From the NCBI RefSeq assembly GCF_001886715.1, contig NZ_CP018082.1, forward strand, positions 2,356,001-2,420,000: a DNA stretch of 64,000 bases. The letters are read 5' to 3'. The notes beneath the pieces were generated by a model. The model saw only the letters and a program-made list of their open reading frames with translations. It had not been told where the DNA came from and made no database searches. The stretch is from Nocardia mangyaensis. Lineage in GTDB: Bacteria; Actinomycetota; Actinomycetes; Mycobacteriales; Mycobacteriaceae. Both the position numbers and the translations under genes were made by a program. Positions 15,527-24,598 of this stretch are shown here, one piece after another. Within the stretch, counting starts at the first letter, position 1. Every line of letters starts with the position of its first letter.

Positions 15527-16164
15527 TGTGCCCGGCCTACTCGACGACCTTCGCCGTGCTGGGAATCCAGCCCGAGCCCTACGCGGCCAGCCCCACGCTG
15601 TCCGCGCGGATCGGCATCGCGATGCTCGGCGAGGAACCCGTGCACGCGATCGCCCTGCGGGCGCAGGTGCGGATCGAACCGCACCGGCGCGGCTACACCG
15701 ACGAGGAGAGCGCGGGCCTGATCGACCTGTTCGGGCCACGCGAACGCTGGCGCGACACCCAGCGCTCCTTCCTCTGGATGCACTGCGCCACCATGGTTCC
15801 CGGCTTCCACGGCGGCGCCCAGGTGGACCTGCCGATGCCGTGCACCTACGACTTCGAGGTGAGCGGGTCCAAATACCTGCACGCCCTGCGCGAGGGCACC
15901 GTGCCGCTGATCTTTCTGTTCAGCGGCACGGTATTCATCAGGGGAACAACGGGTTTCGCGGTACAGCAGATTCCGTGGGACCGCGAGGACAAGTTCGAGA
16001 TGCCGGTCTCGGTCTGGGAGGACCTGATGTCGGCGCATTTCCCCGATGCGGGGTGGCTGCGCCTGCAACGCGACACCGTCGAGGCGCTCGCCGCCTACAA
16101 GTCCGGTCACGGGCTGCTCGGCTTCGACGACGCTGTGCTGCGCCTGCTCGAGGACAGCTCATGA
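15526..16164 (+). CDS. DUF6084 family protein, hydrogenase-associated
   Basis: A 212-residue protein of unknown function recognised by its setting in group 1h loci. It is acidic and beta-strand-rich, with a W-M-H-C-A-T-M-V-P-G-F segment near residue 85, a D-L-P-M-P-C-T-Y-D-F-E-V strand and a W-D-R-E-D-K-F stretch. No metal motif or membrane helix stands out. The ATG at 15526 shares its A with the TGA of the previous gene, so translation is coupled. Confidence 0.7.
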   Translation: MCPAYSTTFAVLGIQPEPYAASPTLSARIGIAMLGEEPVHAIALRAQVRIEPHRRGYTDEESAGLIDLFGPRERWRDTQRSFLWMHCATMVPGFHGGAQVDLPMPCTYDFEVSGSKYLHALREGTVPLIFLFSGTVFIRGTTGFAVQQIPWDREDKFEMPVSVWEDLMSAHFPDAGWLRLQRDTVEALAAYKSGHGLLGFDDAVLRLLEDSS

Positions 16165-17495
16165 CCGCCGAGCCGACGAGGTCGCGGGCCAGGGCACGCG
16201 CGGTCGCCGACGCGGTGCTCTACGAGGGCTACCTGCTGTACCCGTATCGGGCGAACTCGCGAAAGAACCAGTCGCGCTGGCAGTTCGGTGTGCTCGGTCC
16301 CGCCGGGGCGGCTGGCGCGGGGCTCGGTGAGGACTCAGAACTCTCGGCACAATGCCTGCTCGATGCCGGCGGACGTACCGTGCTCACGCTGACCGTTCGG
16401 TTCCTGCAACTGCAACGCCGCACGGTCGAGGATGCCGGGGGAGCGCCGGTCGCCGAGTTCGTCGTCGACGGCAGATCGTGGATCAGCTGGGACGAGGCGG
16501 TGGAATGCGAGCACTCGGTCGGCCCGCTGACCTTGACCGATTCTTCTGCACCACTGTCGATTCCGGGCGGAACAGAGTATGAGGCCATCCCCGGCCCCGA
16601 CGGTTCCGCGGCCGGGCGGGTGGTCCGGCATCGGGAACACCTCGACGGTGAGATCCAGATGAGTGTGGAGCGCGACGAGCGCTTCGTGTGTCTGAGCGTC
16701 ATCCTCCGCAACACCGGCGCCCCCGCGACCGACCAGCACGACGCCATCGCCCGCTCCCTGATCGGTGCGCACGTCATCGCCGAACTCGACGACGGCCAGT
16801 TCGTCTCGCTGCTCGAACCCCCACCCGACGCCGAAGCCGCCGTGGCCCGCTGTGTCCAGCACCGCTGCTTCCCGGTCCTGGCCGGACCGCCCGGTGACCA
16901 CAGCATCGTGCTGGTCTCGCCGATCATCCTCTACGACCATCCCGAGATCGCCGAGCAGAGCGAGGGGCCGCTGTTCGACTCCACCGAAATCGACGAGATC
17001 CTCACCCTGCGGGTCATGACCATGACCGAGGAGGAGAAGGCCCAGGCCCGCGCGACCGACCAGCGGGCCGCGCAGCTCATCGACCGCTGCGACACCATGA
17101 CGCCGGAGGCCTTGCAACGGTTGCACGGCGTCCTGCGCGATCCGCATGCCGACACCGCCGCGCTGATCCCGGAGGTACCCGACGGGGTCGACTGGTGGGA
17201 CCCGCTGGCCGACAACGCTGTTCGGCCGGACACCGACGCGATCCTGGTCGGCGTGGTCCGGGTCGGCAACGGCACCCGCGTGCGCCTGCACCCCTCGCGA
17301 CGCGCCGATGCCCACGATCTGTTCTACGACGGCCGGATCGCACGGGTCGTCACCGTGCACGAGGACGTCGACGGGCAGGCACACGTCGGCGTGGTCATCG
17401 AGGACGACCCCGCCGCCGACCTGCACGAATGGTACGGCCGCTACCTGTACTTCGCCCCGGAGGAGATCGAACCACTCGACAGCCCACGAGAATGA
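16161..17495 (+). CDS. Conserved hydrogenase-cluster protein of unknown function (444 aa)
   Basis: I do not recognise a domain. The start ATG 16161 overlaps the previous stop (ATGA). The N-terminal L-Y-E-G-Y-L-L-Y-P-Y-R-A segment, alternating strands and many acidic residues suggest a soluble beta-rich protein. A helical stretch with E-E-E-K-A-Q-A-R lies near residue 295, and the C-terminal 100 residues hold a small beta-barrel-like region ending in D-L-H-E-W-Y-G-R-Y-L-Y-F. No Cys-pair metal site is apparent. Its fixed place between DUF6084 and the 39-aa peptide suggests a role in hydrogenase assembly or complex formation. Confidence 0.72.
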   Translation: MTAEPTRSRARARAVADAVLYEGYLLYPYRANSRKNQSRWQFGVLGPAGAAGAGLGEDSELSAQCLLDAGGRTVLTLTVRFLQLQRRTVEDAGGAPVAEFVVDGRSWISWDEAVECEHSVGPLTLTDSSAPLSIPGGTEYEAIPGPDGSAAGRVVRHREHLDGEIQMSVERDERFVCLSVILRNTGAPATDQHDAIARSLIGAHVIAELDDGQFVSLLEPPPDAEAAVARCVQHRCFPVLAGPPGDHSIVLVSPIILYDHPEIAEQSEGPLFDSTEIDEILTLRVMTMTEEEKAQARATDQRAAQLIDRCDTMTPEALQRLHGVLRDPHADTAALIPEVPDGVDWWDPLADNAVRPDTDAILVGVVRVGNGTRVRLHPSRRADAHDLFYDGRIARVVTVHEDVDGQAHVGVVIEDDPAADLHEWYGRYLYFAPEEIEPLDSPRE

Positions 17496-17512
17496 GAGAG
17501 AAGGGGTCAATC

Positions 17513-17632
17513 ATGGCCACGATAGGAATGATCGCGGTGGCGTGTGCCGCCGTGGTGGCGTTCGCCGCCGCGATACTCGGCGTCCGGTCGATACCGGACC
17601 TGCAGCGCTACCTGAAGATGCGCCGGATGTGA
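17513..17632 (+). CDS. 39-residue membrane peptide (DUF6893-like)
   Basis: A 39-aa protein with one hydrophobic helix (residues 3-23) and a basic C-terminal tail ending K-M-R-R-M. The ATG at 17513 has AGAGAAGGGG upstream. Small proteins of this form sit next to group 1h hydrogenases; DUF6893 is my recollection. A single-span peptide could tether the otherwise soluble hydrogenase or HhyE to the membrane, which is inference. Confidence 0.72.
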   Translation: MATIGMIAVACAAVVAFAAAILGVRSIPDLQRYLKMRRM

Positions 17633-17633
17633 G

Positions 17634-18155
17634 ATGACGGCGCGGGTGCTCGTCGCCGGGATCGGCAACATCTTCCTCGGCGACGACGGTTTCGGGCCCG
17701 AAGTGGTGCGACGACTCCCGCCGCACGGTGACCCCGTGCGGGTGGTCGACTACGGGATCCGCGGCATGCACCTGGCCTACGACCTCCTCGACCCCTGGGA
17801 CGCCCTGATCCTCGTCGACGCCGTCCCCGACCGCGGCGCCCCCGGCACCCTCGCGGTCTTCCACGCCGAACCGGACCCGGCCGGCGCGGCCCGGCTCGAC
17901 GCCCACGCCATGAACCCCGACGCCGTCTTCGCGAGCGTCCGAGCTTTGGGCGGAACCCTCCCGCCGACCGTTGTGGTCGGCTGCCAGGTCGCCTCGGTGG
18001 ACGAGGGCATTGGTCTGTCCGAACGCGTCACCGCCGCTCTCGACCGGGCGGTCGCCGTCGTGGCCGAGGTCATCGCGCGACTGGCTGCCGACCCGAGCGG
18101 TCCGGTCGACGATGCGCCCGAGCCGTTCGCGCCGTCGTGTCGACCGGAGGAGTGA
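17634..18155 (+). CDS. Hydrogenase maturation protease (HybD/HyaD family, M52)
   Basis: A 173-residue endopeptidase expected to remove the ~22-residue tail of HhyL after nickel insertion. Family features: N-terminal G-I-G-N-I-F-L-G-D-D-G-F-G, in which the second Asp matches the first Ni-sensing acid of HybD, then L-V-D-A-V near residue 62, and H in D-A-H-A-M-N-P near 88. The ATG follows the peptide stop by one base. Confidence 0.88.
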   Translation: MTARVLVAGIGNIFLGDDGFGPEVVRRLPPHGDPVRVVDYGIRGMHLAYDLLDPWDALILVDAVPDRGAPGTLAVFHAEPDPAGAARLDAHAMNPDAVFASVRALGGTLPPTVVVGCQVASVDEGIGLSERVTAALDRAVAVVAEVIARLAADPSGPVDDAPEPFAPSCRPEE

Positions 18156-18158
18156 GCC

Positions 18159-18401
18159 ATGTGCCTCGGTATTCCCGGACAGGTCGTGGAAATTCTCGAC
18201 GGCTATCACGGTCAGCTCGCGCTGGTGACGGTGTCCGGGGAAAACCGGAAGGTGAATATCGGCCTGCTGGACCAGGACCCGGTGGGTCCCGGCGACTGGG
18301 TGATCATCCACATGGGGCTGGCGGTGGAGAAGACCGACGAGGCCGGGGCCGCCGCCGCGCTGGCCGGGCTGAACCTGATGGGGCGAGGTGAGCAGCCGTG
18401 A
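18159..18401 (+). CDS. hypC: Hydrogenase assembly chaperone HypC (copy 1)
   Basis: An 80-residue HypC/HupF chaperone starting M-C-L-G-I-P-G, in which Cys2 binds the Fe(CN)2CO precursor and the large subunit. The central barrel ends G-D-W-V-I-I-H-M-G-L-A. Its stop overlaps the hypF GTG. A second HypC is encoded at 21084. Confidence 0.92.
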   Translation: MCLGIPGQVVEILDGYHGQLALVTVSGENRKVNIGLLDQDPVGPGDWVIIHMGLAVEKTDEAGAAAALAGLNLMGRGEQP

Positions 18402-21067
18402 GTGCCGAGCGGCAGCGTCGTCACCTCGTGGTCCGCGGGGTGGTGCAGGGCGTCGGGTTCCGGCCCTTCGTCTACACCACCGCCGCCGAACTGTCGCTGT
18501 CCGGCTCGGTCGCCAACGACAGCTCCGGGGTGATCATCGACATCGAAGGCACCCCCGCCGATCTGGACGAGTTCATCCGCCGACTCCGCGACCGGCCACC
18601 CCCACTGGCCGTCATCGAATCCATCGACAGGATCACCGTCGCGGTGCGGGGCGGCACCGGCTTCCACATCGTCGACACCACCCGCGCCGACGGTGGCCGC
18701 ACCCTCGCCTCCCCGGATGTCGCGATCTGCGCCGACTGCGCCGCCGAACTCGCCGACCCCACCGATCGCCGCCATCGCCACCCCTTCATCAACTGCACCA
18801 ACTGCGGACCCCGCTTCACCATCATCACCGACCTCCCCTACGACCGCTCTCGCACCTCGATGGCCGACTTCCCGATGTGCTCCCACTGCACCGCCGAATA
18901 CACCGACCCCACCAACCGCCGCTTCCACGCCCAACCCATCGCCTGCCCCGATTGTGGGCCCCGCCTGACCTACACCGCTGTACCGCTGTCCGCCGCGACC
19001 ACCGACGATCGCTCGCGGCTGTCTCGCTCCGGTCGCAGCGAACCCGAGACCGCCGGCGCCACCCACTCGAACGACGGCGTGCAGCCGACCTCCGACGGTC
19101 CCAACCCCTCGCTGCCCGCTGCCCACCGTGCCCCGTCGCCGACCTCCGATGCCGCCGCGGCACTGACCGCCGCACGAGAGCTGTTGCGCGAAGGGGGAAT
19201 CCTCGCGGTCAAGGGCATCGGCGGCTACCACCTTGCCTGCGACGCCACCAACGAAGACGCCGTGGCCACCTTGCGCAGCCGAAAACGCCGTGGCGACAAG
19301 CCGTTCGCCGTCATGGTCGCCGACCTGGCCACCGCGCGCGCTATCGCCGAGGTCGACGACATCGCGGCGGCACTGCTCAGTGGGCCCCAACGACCTATCG
19401 TCCTGCTCGCCCGCAAGGCCCCCATCTCCTACGCGGCCACGTCGCACGCCACGCTCGGGTCCCGAACCCATGCACTCGCATCCCCGGTCGGACGCGGCAT
19501 CGTCGGCCTTGGTGACCTGCTCGAAGGTGATCGGGCCGACTCCAGCCCCTCGGCAGCGCGCGAAGGCCACGGTCAATACGCTCGCGGCACTGCCACACCC
19601 ACCGGTGCGGAAGCACCAGGCCGTCCCGAATCACGAGGGTTGGACCGTGGCGCGATCGCCCTGGCTCCTTCGGTCGCACCCCGCAACCCCGACTTGGGTG
19701 TGCTGCTGGCCTACACCCCGCTGCACCTGCTGCTGTTCGGTCTCCCGGGCGACCCTCCTGGACCGCAGGTGCTGGTGATGACCTCGGGCAATCTCGGTGG
19801 CGAACCGATCTGCTACGACGACGAAGACGCCGGTACTCGTCTGGCCGGCCTCGCCGACGGCTGGCTCTCGCATGACCGCCGCATCCTGACACCGTGCGAT
19901 GACTCGGTCCTACGCGTTGTCGACGGCATCGAACTTCCGTTGCGCCGCTCGCGTGGGTACGCGCCGCTCCCGCTGACCCTGCCCGTTCCGGTTCCACCCA
20001 CCCTGGCCGTCGGCGCGGACCTCAAGAACACCTGCGCGGTCGGTGACGGTCGTTACGCCTGGCTCAGCCAGCACATCGGCGACATGGACGACCTGGCCAC
20101 CCTGCGCGCCTTCGGCTTCGCGGCCGAGCATCTCGCGGAGCTGACCGGAGTAGCGCCGACACAGCTCGTCGTCGACGCGCACCCTGGCTACCGGTCGACC
20201 GCCTGGGCGCGCACACATGCCGAGGGCCGCCTGGTGCGCACCGTGCAGCACCATCACGCGCACATCGCCGCTGTCATGGGCGAACACGGACTCGGCGCAG
20301 CGGAGACCGTCGCCGGAATCGCCTTCGACGGCACCGGATTCGGGCCCGATGGCGCCATCTGGGGCGGCGAGGTGCTGGCGGCCGGATACAAGGGGTATCG
20401 GCGACTCGCGCACCTGCGATATGTGCCGCTGGCGGGCGGCGACACGAGCGTGCACCGCCCCTACCGCATGGCGCTGGCCCACTTGCGATCCGCCGACCTG
20501 CCCTGGTCCGACACCATCGCCTCGGTCGCCGCCTGCCCCGCCGATGAACGTGCTGTGCTGACCCACCAGTTCGACACCGGCCTCGGCTGCACCCCGACCT
20601 CGAGCATGGGCCGTCTCTTCGACGCGGTGGCCTCCCTGGCCGGTGTCCGCCACACCGTCGACTACGAAGCCCAGGCCGCCATCGAACTGGAAGCGATCGC
20701 CCGCGGCGTCGACCCGGGCGCGGGCACCTATCGGTTCGCCCTCGACCACACCGCCGACCCGGCCGTGATCGATCCGGCCCCGGTCGTCGCCGCGGTCGTC
20801 CGCGATGCCGGGCACGGCGTTCCGGCCGCCGTGATCGCGGCCCGCTTCCACCACGCCGTGGCCCGGTTGGTCCTCGACCTCGCCCGGGACTTCGCCCCGC
20901 CCCCGACCACCGTCGCGCTCTCGGGAGGCGTGTTCCAGAACGCGCTGCTGCTCTCGGCGGCACGCACTCTGCTGCGCGACAACGGATTTCCCATCATCAC
21001 GCATCGCAGACTGCCGCCCAACGACGGTGGCCTCGCGTTCGGGCAACTACTCGCTGGCGCGGGTTGA
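18398..21067 (+). CDS. hypF: Carbamoyltransferase HypF with two unusual insertions
   Basis: An 889-residue enzyme that makes the thiocarbamate precursor of the cyanide ligands from carbamoyl phosphate. Order: acylphosphatase domain (1-92; V-V-Q-G-V-G-F-R), two zinc fingers (C-A-D-C/C-T-N-C-G-P-R and C-S-H-C/C-P-D-C-G-P-R; 110-190), YrdC-like domain (from ~250), Kae1-like domain (from ~500; H-H-x-A-H near 614 and G-G-V-F-Q-N near 845). It is about 100-130 residues longer than usual because of two Ser/Ala/Arg/Gly-rich stretches, at ~196-250 and ~347-418; the second interrupts the YrdC-like domain before A-P-S-V-A-P-R-N-P. All catalytic motifs remain, so it is probably functional. Confidence 0.92.
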   Translation: MSAERQRRHLVVRGVVQGVGFRPFVYTTAAELSLSGSVANDSSGVIIDIEGTPADLDEFIRRLRDRPPPLAVIESIDRITVAVRGGTGFHIVDTTRADGGRTLASPDVAICADCAAELADPTDRRHRHPFINCTNCGPRFTIITDLPYDRSRTSMADFPMCSHCTAEYTDPTNRRFHAQPIACPDCGPRLTYTAVPLSAATTDDRSRLSRSGRSEPETAGATHSNDGVQPTSDGPNPSLPAAHRAPSPTSDAAAALTAARELLREGGILAVKGIGGYHLACDATNEDAVATLRSRKRRGDKPFAVMVADLATARAIAEVDDIAAALLSGPQRPIVLLARKAPISYAATSHATLGSRTHALASPVGRGIVGLGDLLEGDRADSSPSAAREGHGQYARGTATPTGAEAPGRPESRGLDRGAIALAPSVAPRNPDLGVLLAYTPLHLLLFGLPGDPPGPQVLVMTSGNLGGEPICYDDEDAGTRLAGLADGWLSHDRRILTPCDDSVLRVVDGIELPLRRSRGYAPLPLTLPVPVPPTLAVGADLKNTCAVGDGRYAWLSQHIGDMDDLATLRAFGFAAEHLAELTGVAPTQLVVDAHPGYRSTAWARTHAEGRLVRTVQHHHAHIAAVMGEHGLGAAETVAGIAFDGTGFGPDGAIWGGEVLAAGYKGYRRLAHLRYVPLAGGDTSVHRPYRMALAHLRSADLPWSDTIASVAACPADERAVLTHQFDTGLGCTPTSSMGRLFDAVASLAGVRHTVDYEAQAAIELEAIARGVDPGAGTYRFALDHTADPAVIDPAPVVAAVVRDAGHGVPAAVIAARFHHAVARLVLDLARDFAPPPTTVALSGGVFQNALLLSAARTLLRDNGFPIITHRRLPPNDGGLAFGQLLAGAG

Positions 21068-21083
21068 GGAAAGGAGAGCAGCG

Positions 21084-21422
21084 ATGTGCCTGGCAGTTCC
21101 GGGAAAGGTGCTCAGCCTGCACGAACGCGACGGCACGGTGATGTCGGTCGTCGACTTCGGCGGCGTGCACAAAGATGTGTGTCTGGAATACATTCCGGAC
21201 GCGGCGGTCGGTGACTACGTGGTGGTCCACGTCGGCTTCGCCATCCAGCGTCTCGACGAGGAATCGGCGCTGCGCACACTGGCCGAGTTCGAGCACCTCG
21301 GGGTGCTCGACGAGGAGTTCGGCGACGGGTTCGCCCTCGCCGCCAAGCAGTCGGGCCTGCCCGATCCCACGGCACGACCGGCAGCGTCCGGCTCCGGCGA
21401 CGACACGGAGGTGACGTCATGA
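21084..21422 (+). CDS. hypC: Hydrogenase assembly chaperone HypC (copy 2)
   Basis: A 112-residue Hyp[10 protein letters not shown] start, V-D-F-G-G-V core, Y-V-V-V-H-V-G-F-A barrel end. A ~35-residue C-terminal extension ([10 protein letters not shown]) is absent from copy 1. The ATG at 21084 has AAAGGAGAG upstream. This copy is adjacent to hypD, its known partner; overlap with hypD is ATGA. Confidence 0.92.
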   Translation: MCLAVPGKVLSLHERDGTVMSVVDFGGVHKDVCLEYIPDAAVGDYVVVHVGFAIQRLDEESALRTLAEFEHLGVLDEEFGDGFALAAKQSGLPDPTARPAASGSGDDTEVTS

Positions 21423-22531
21423 AGTATCTCGACGAATTCAGCGACCCCGACCTGGCCAAGAAGCTGCTCGACCAGATCCACGCGGCCACCTCGCATCGCT
21501 GGGCCATCATGGAAGTGTGTGGCGGACAGACCCATTCGATCATCCGTCACGGCATCGACCAACTGCTCCCGGACGCGATCGAGATGATCCACGGCCCTGG
21601 CTGTCCCGTGTGTGTCACCCCGCTCGAGGTGATCGACAAGGCACTCGAGATCGCCGCGCAGCCCGGGGTGATCTTCTGCTCCTTCGGCGACATGCTGCGG
21701 GTGCCGGGCAGCGAACGCGACCTGTTCCGGGTCAAGAGCGAGGGCGGCGACGTGCGGGTGGTGTACTCGCCGTTGGACGCGCTCACCATCGCCCGCGAGA
21801 ACCCCGACCGGCAGGTGGTGTTCTTCGGCATCGGCTTCGAGACGACCGCGCCGGCCAACGCGATGACCGTCTACCAGGCGAAGAAGCTCGGCATCGAGAA
21901 CTTCTCGCTGCTGGTCTCGCACGTGCTGGTGCCGCCGGCCATCGCCGCGATCATGGAGTCGCCGAGCTGCCGCGTCCAGGGGTTCCTGGCCGCGGGGCAC
22001 GTCTGCAGCGTGATGGGCACCGAGGAGTATCCGCCGCTGGCCGACAAGTACGGGGTGCCGATGGTCGTCACCGGCTTCGAGCCGCTCGACATCCTCGAAG
22101 GCATCCGGCGCACCGTCACCCAGCTCGAGGACGGCAGGCACGAGCTGGAGAACGCCTACCCCCGCGCGGTCCGCGCCGAGGGCAACGCGGTCGCGAAGGC
22201 GATGCTGACCGATGTCTTCGACGTCACCGATCGCGCCTGGCGCGGAATCGGCGTGATCCCCAGCAGCGGCTGGCGGCTCTCGGATCGCTACCGTGCCTAC
22301 GATGCCGAGGACCGGTTCTCGGTGAGCGATCTGCACACCGCCGAATCCTCGATCTGCCGCTCCGGCGAAGTGCTGCAGGGACTGATCAAGCCGCACGAGT
22401 GCGCCGCGTTCGGCAAGCAGTGCACGCCGCGAAACCCGCTGGGCGCCACCATGGTCTCCTCCGAGGGCGCGTGCGCGGCCTACTACCTGTACCGCCGCCT
22501 CGACCTGCCCGCGGAGGTGGCTCATGCGTGA
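21419..22531 (+). CDS. hypD: Hydrogenase Fe-ligand assembly protein HypD
   Basis: A 370-residue Fe-S protein that with HypC carries the Fe(CN)2CO unit. Signatures: M-E-V-C-G-G-Q-T-H near 32, [10 protein letters not shown] near 60, G-F-E-T-T-A-P near 140, G-H-V-C-S-V-M-G near 190, and the C-terminal 4Fe-4S Cys set ([17 protein letters not shown]). Full length, ATG overlapping the preceding stop. Confidence 0.94.
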   Translation: MKYLDEFSDPDLAKKLLDQIHAATSHRWAIMEVCGGQTHSIIRHGIDQLLPDAIEMIHGPGCPVCVTPLEVIDKALEIAAQPGVIFCSFGDMLRVPGSERDLFRVKSEGGDVRVVYSPLDALTIARENPDRQVVFFGIGFETTAPANAMTVYQAKKLGIENFSLLVSHVLVPPAIAAIMESPSCRVQGFLAAGHVCSVMGTEEYPPLADKYGVPMVVTGFEPLDILEGIRRTVTQLEDGRHELENAYPRAVRAEGNAVAKAMLTDVFDVTDRAWRGIGVIPSSGWRLSDRYRAYDAEDRFSVSDLHTAESSICRSGEVLQGLIKPHECAAFGKQCTPRNPLGATMVSSEGACAAYYLYRRLDLPAEVAHA

Positions 22532-23597
22532 GGACAACGCGGCGGCGACCTTCGACATGGACAGCTGGGTCTGTCCGATGCCGCTGCGTGACTCGCCGAC
22601 CATCGTGATGGGTCACGGCGGTGGCGGCGCGATGTCGGGGGAGCTGATCGAGCACCTGTTCCTGCCCGCGTTCGGCGCCGCCGCCGACGCGGGGATGGGC
22701 GATTCGGCCGTGCTCAGCCTCGGCGGCGTGCGGCTGGCGTTCTCGACGGATTCGTTCGTGGTCAAGCCGCTGGTGTTCCCCGGCGGGTCGATCGGGGATC
22801 TGGCCGTGAACGGCACGGTCAACGACCTGGCCATGTCGGGTGCGCGCCCGATCGCGCTGTCCACGGCGTTCATTCTCGAGGAGGGCACCGCCCTGGCCGA
22901 GATCGCCCGGGTCGCCGAAGCGGTCGGCACCGCCGCGCTCGCGGCCGGGGTCACGCTGGTCACCGGCGACACCAAGGTGGTCGACTCAGGCCACGGTGAC
23001 GGGATCTTCATCAACACCGCGGGCATCGGCGTCGTCGACGACGGCGTCGACATTCGGCCGCAGCGGGCCCGGCCCGGTGACGTGGTCCTGGTCAGCGGCG
23101 ACATCGGGGTGCACGGCGTCGCGGTGATGAGCTGCCGCGAGGGACTCGAATTCGGCACCACCGTGTGCAGCGACACCGCACCGCTCAACGGGCTGGTCGC
23201 GGCGATGCTGGCCACCGGTGCGGACGTGCACGTCCTGCGCGACCCGACCCGCGGTGGCGTGGCGGCCACTCTCAACGAGATCGCCGGTGTCGCCAAAGTC
23301 GGTGTCGCACTGGATGAACGGAAACTCCCGGTGCCCGATGCGGTCCGCGACGCGTGCGGGTTGCTCGGCCTCGACCCGATGTACGTGGCCAACGAGGGCA
23401 AACTGGTCGCCTTCGTCGCACCCGAAGACGCCGACCGCGTGCTTTCCGCCTTGCGCGAGCATCCACTGGGCGTCCGCGCCGAAGCCATCGGCGTCTGCGT
23501 CGAGGAACATCCCGGCATGGTGGTCGCGCGCACGGCACTGGGTGGCACCAGGGTGGTGGATCTGCCTGCCGGGGAACAACTGCCACGGATCTGCTGA
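22524..23597 (+). CDS. hypE: Hydrogenase cyanide-forming protein HypE
   Basis: A 357-residue ATP-dependent dehydratase that converts the HypF thiocarbamate to thiocyanate on its C-terminal Cys. It has the G-H-G-G-G-G glycine loop, [15 protein letters not shown], and ends P-R-I-C, the functional C-terminus. It overlaps hypD by eight bases. Confidence 0.94.
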   Translation: MREDNAAATFDMDSWVCPMPLRDSPTIVMGHGGGGAMSGELIEHLFLPAFGAAADAGMGDSAVLSLGGVRLAFSTDSFVVKPLVFPGGSIGDLAVNGTVNDLAMSGARPIALSTAFILEEGTALAEIARVAEAVGTAALAAGVTLVTGDTKVVDSGHGDGIFINTAGIGVVDDGVDIRPQRARPGDVVLVSGDIGVHGVAVMSCREGLEFGTTVCSDTAPLNGLVAAMLATGADVHVLRDPTRGGVAATLNEIAGVAKVGVALDERKLPVPDAVRDACGLLGLDPMYVANEGKLVAFVAPEDADRVLSALREHPLGVRAEAIGVCVEEHPGMVVARTALGGTRVVDLPAGEQLPRIC

Positions 23598-23611
23598 CGG
23601 GAGGCTCGATC

Positions 23612-24394
23612 ATCGACGGGACCGAACTGTTCGCCCGCTACGCCTACGCACCCAACCGCCTCGGCTACTGCGGCCCCCGCGACGCCGAGGCGCTCCGCGG
23701 TGGTTGCGAGGCGCAGATCCGCGCGCTGGCCCGGGAGTTCTCCGGTGCCTGGCCCTACCTGCGGGTCATGGCGAAGTTGACCGGGATCACCGATCCACTC
23801 GACCACCGCCTCGTCGAGTCCTACTGGCTCGGCGGCGGTGTCGGCGCCGACCTCGACTCCACTACCTTCATCACCGAGCTGCTCGCCCTCCTCGGTCCAA
23901 CCGCTGGACAGTACTGGTCGCACCTCACCGCCGACCTCGTCGACGAGGCCGCCGCTCACCACGGCTTCCACGTCTTCGCGATCTACCCGTGGTCCCGCCT
24001 GCTCGACCGCGGGACCGGCGAACACCCGCTGCGCATACTCGACAGCTGCCGCATAACTCCGGCGACCATCGTCGCCAACGACACCACCGGCTCTGTCGTT
24101 CGCTGCCGCCGTCTGATCCGTGACGGTCAACTGCTGGCTCTGTCCGAACCCGAACTCCGCCAGGTCGCCGTCGACGACACCGACCTCGCGGCCGGCCTAC
24201 GCACAGGCGACCGCGTCGCCCTGCACTGGAACCGAGTCTGCGCCCGCCTCACCCCCGCCCGCTTGAACGACCTGGCCACCAGCACCACCCGCCAACTCAC
24301 GGTCACGAACCGCCGCCTGACCCGCCAGCACAGCGCCGCGCACCACCCCCAGGCGACCCGCCCGGCCGGCACGTGGCCTGCACTGCCCTGCTGA
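23612..24394 (+). CDS. DUF6390 family protein, hydrogenase-associated, non-standard start
   Basis: A ~260-residue protein opening with D-G-T-E-L-F-A-R-Y-A-Y and containing L-G-Y-C-G-P, typical of DUF6390 proteins encoded beside actinobacterial hydrogenases. The last ~40 residues are Thr/Arg/His-rich and probably disordered. Start problem: no ATG, GTG or TTG occurs in frame between the hypE stop and the family's conserved start, and none for about 85 codons upstream. A GGGAGG at 23599-23604 lies seven bases before an ATC at 23612, exactly where family members have their Met. Either AUC initiates, CTG at 23594 is used, or a base change has occurred. Role unknown. Confidence 0.7.
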   Translation: MDGTELFARYAYAPNRLGYCGPRDAEALRGGCEAQIRALAREFSGAWPYLRVMAKLTGITDPLDHRLVESYWLGGGVGADLDSTTFITELLALLGPTAGQYWSHLTADLVDEAAAHHGFHVFAIYPWSRLLDRGTGEHPLRILDSCRITPATIVANDTTGSVVRCRRLIRDGQLLALSEPELRQVAVDDTDLAAGLRTGDRVALHWNRVCARLTPARLNDLATSTTRQLTVTNRRLTRQHSAAHHPQATRPAGTWPALPC

Positions 24395-24477
24395 TGCTCG
24401 GCGCACATCGCTCGGCACCGAGTTTCCGACCGGGCTCACCGCGCCCACCGCCTGGATGCGGCGGACCGACCACGCAT

Positions 24478-24493
24478 CGAGCCCTGAGGCTCG
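24478..24493. terminator. Candidate bidirectional hairpin closing the hydrogenase island
   Basis: CGAGCC / GGCTCG arms with a CTGA loop lie between two convergent genes (ends 24394 and 24599). The rest of this 204-base gap shows no gene. No T-tract follows. Confidence 0.4.
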
Positions 24494-24598
24494 GCAAGCA
24501 CCACCGCTACGCGGGCAGCCCGGCGGACTGTGGCCGACAGCGCAGGTAGCTCTGAGGGCTGACCACGCTCGAGTCGCTGCTCGATTGCTGTGTGCCGA

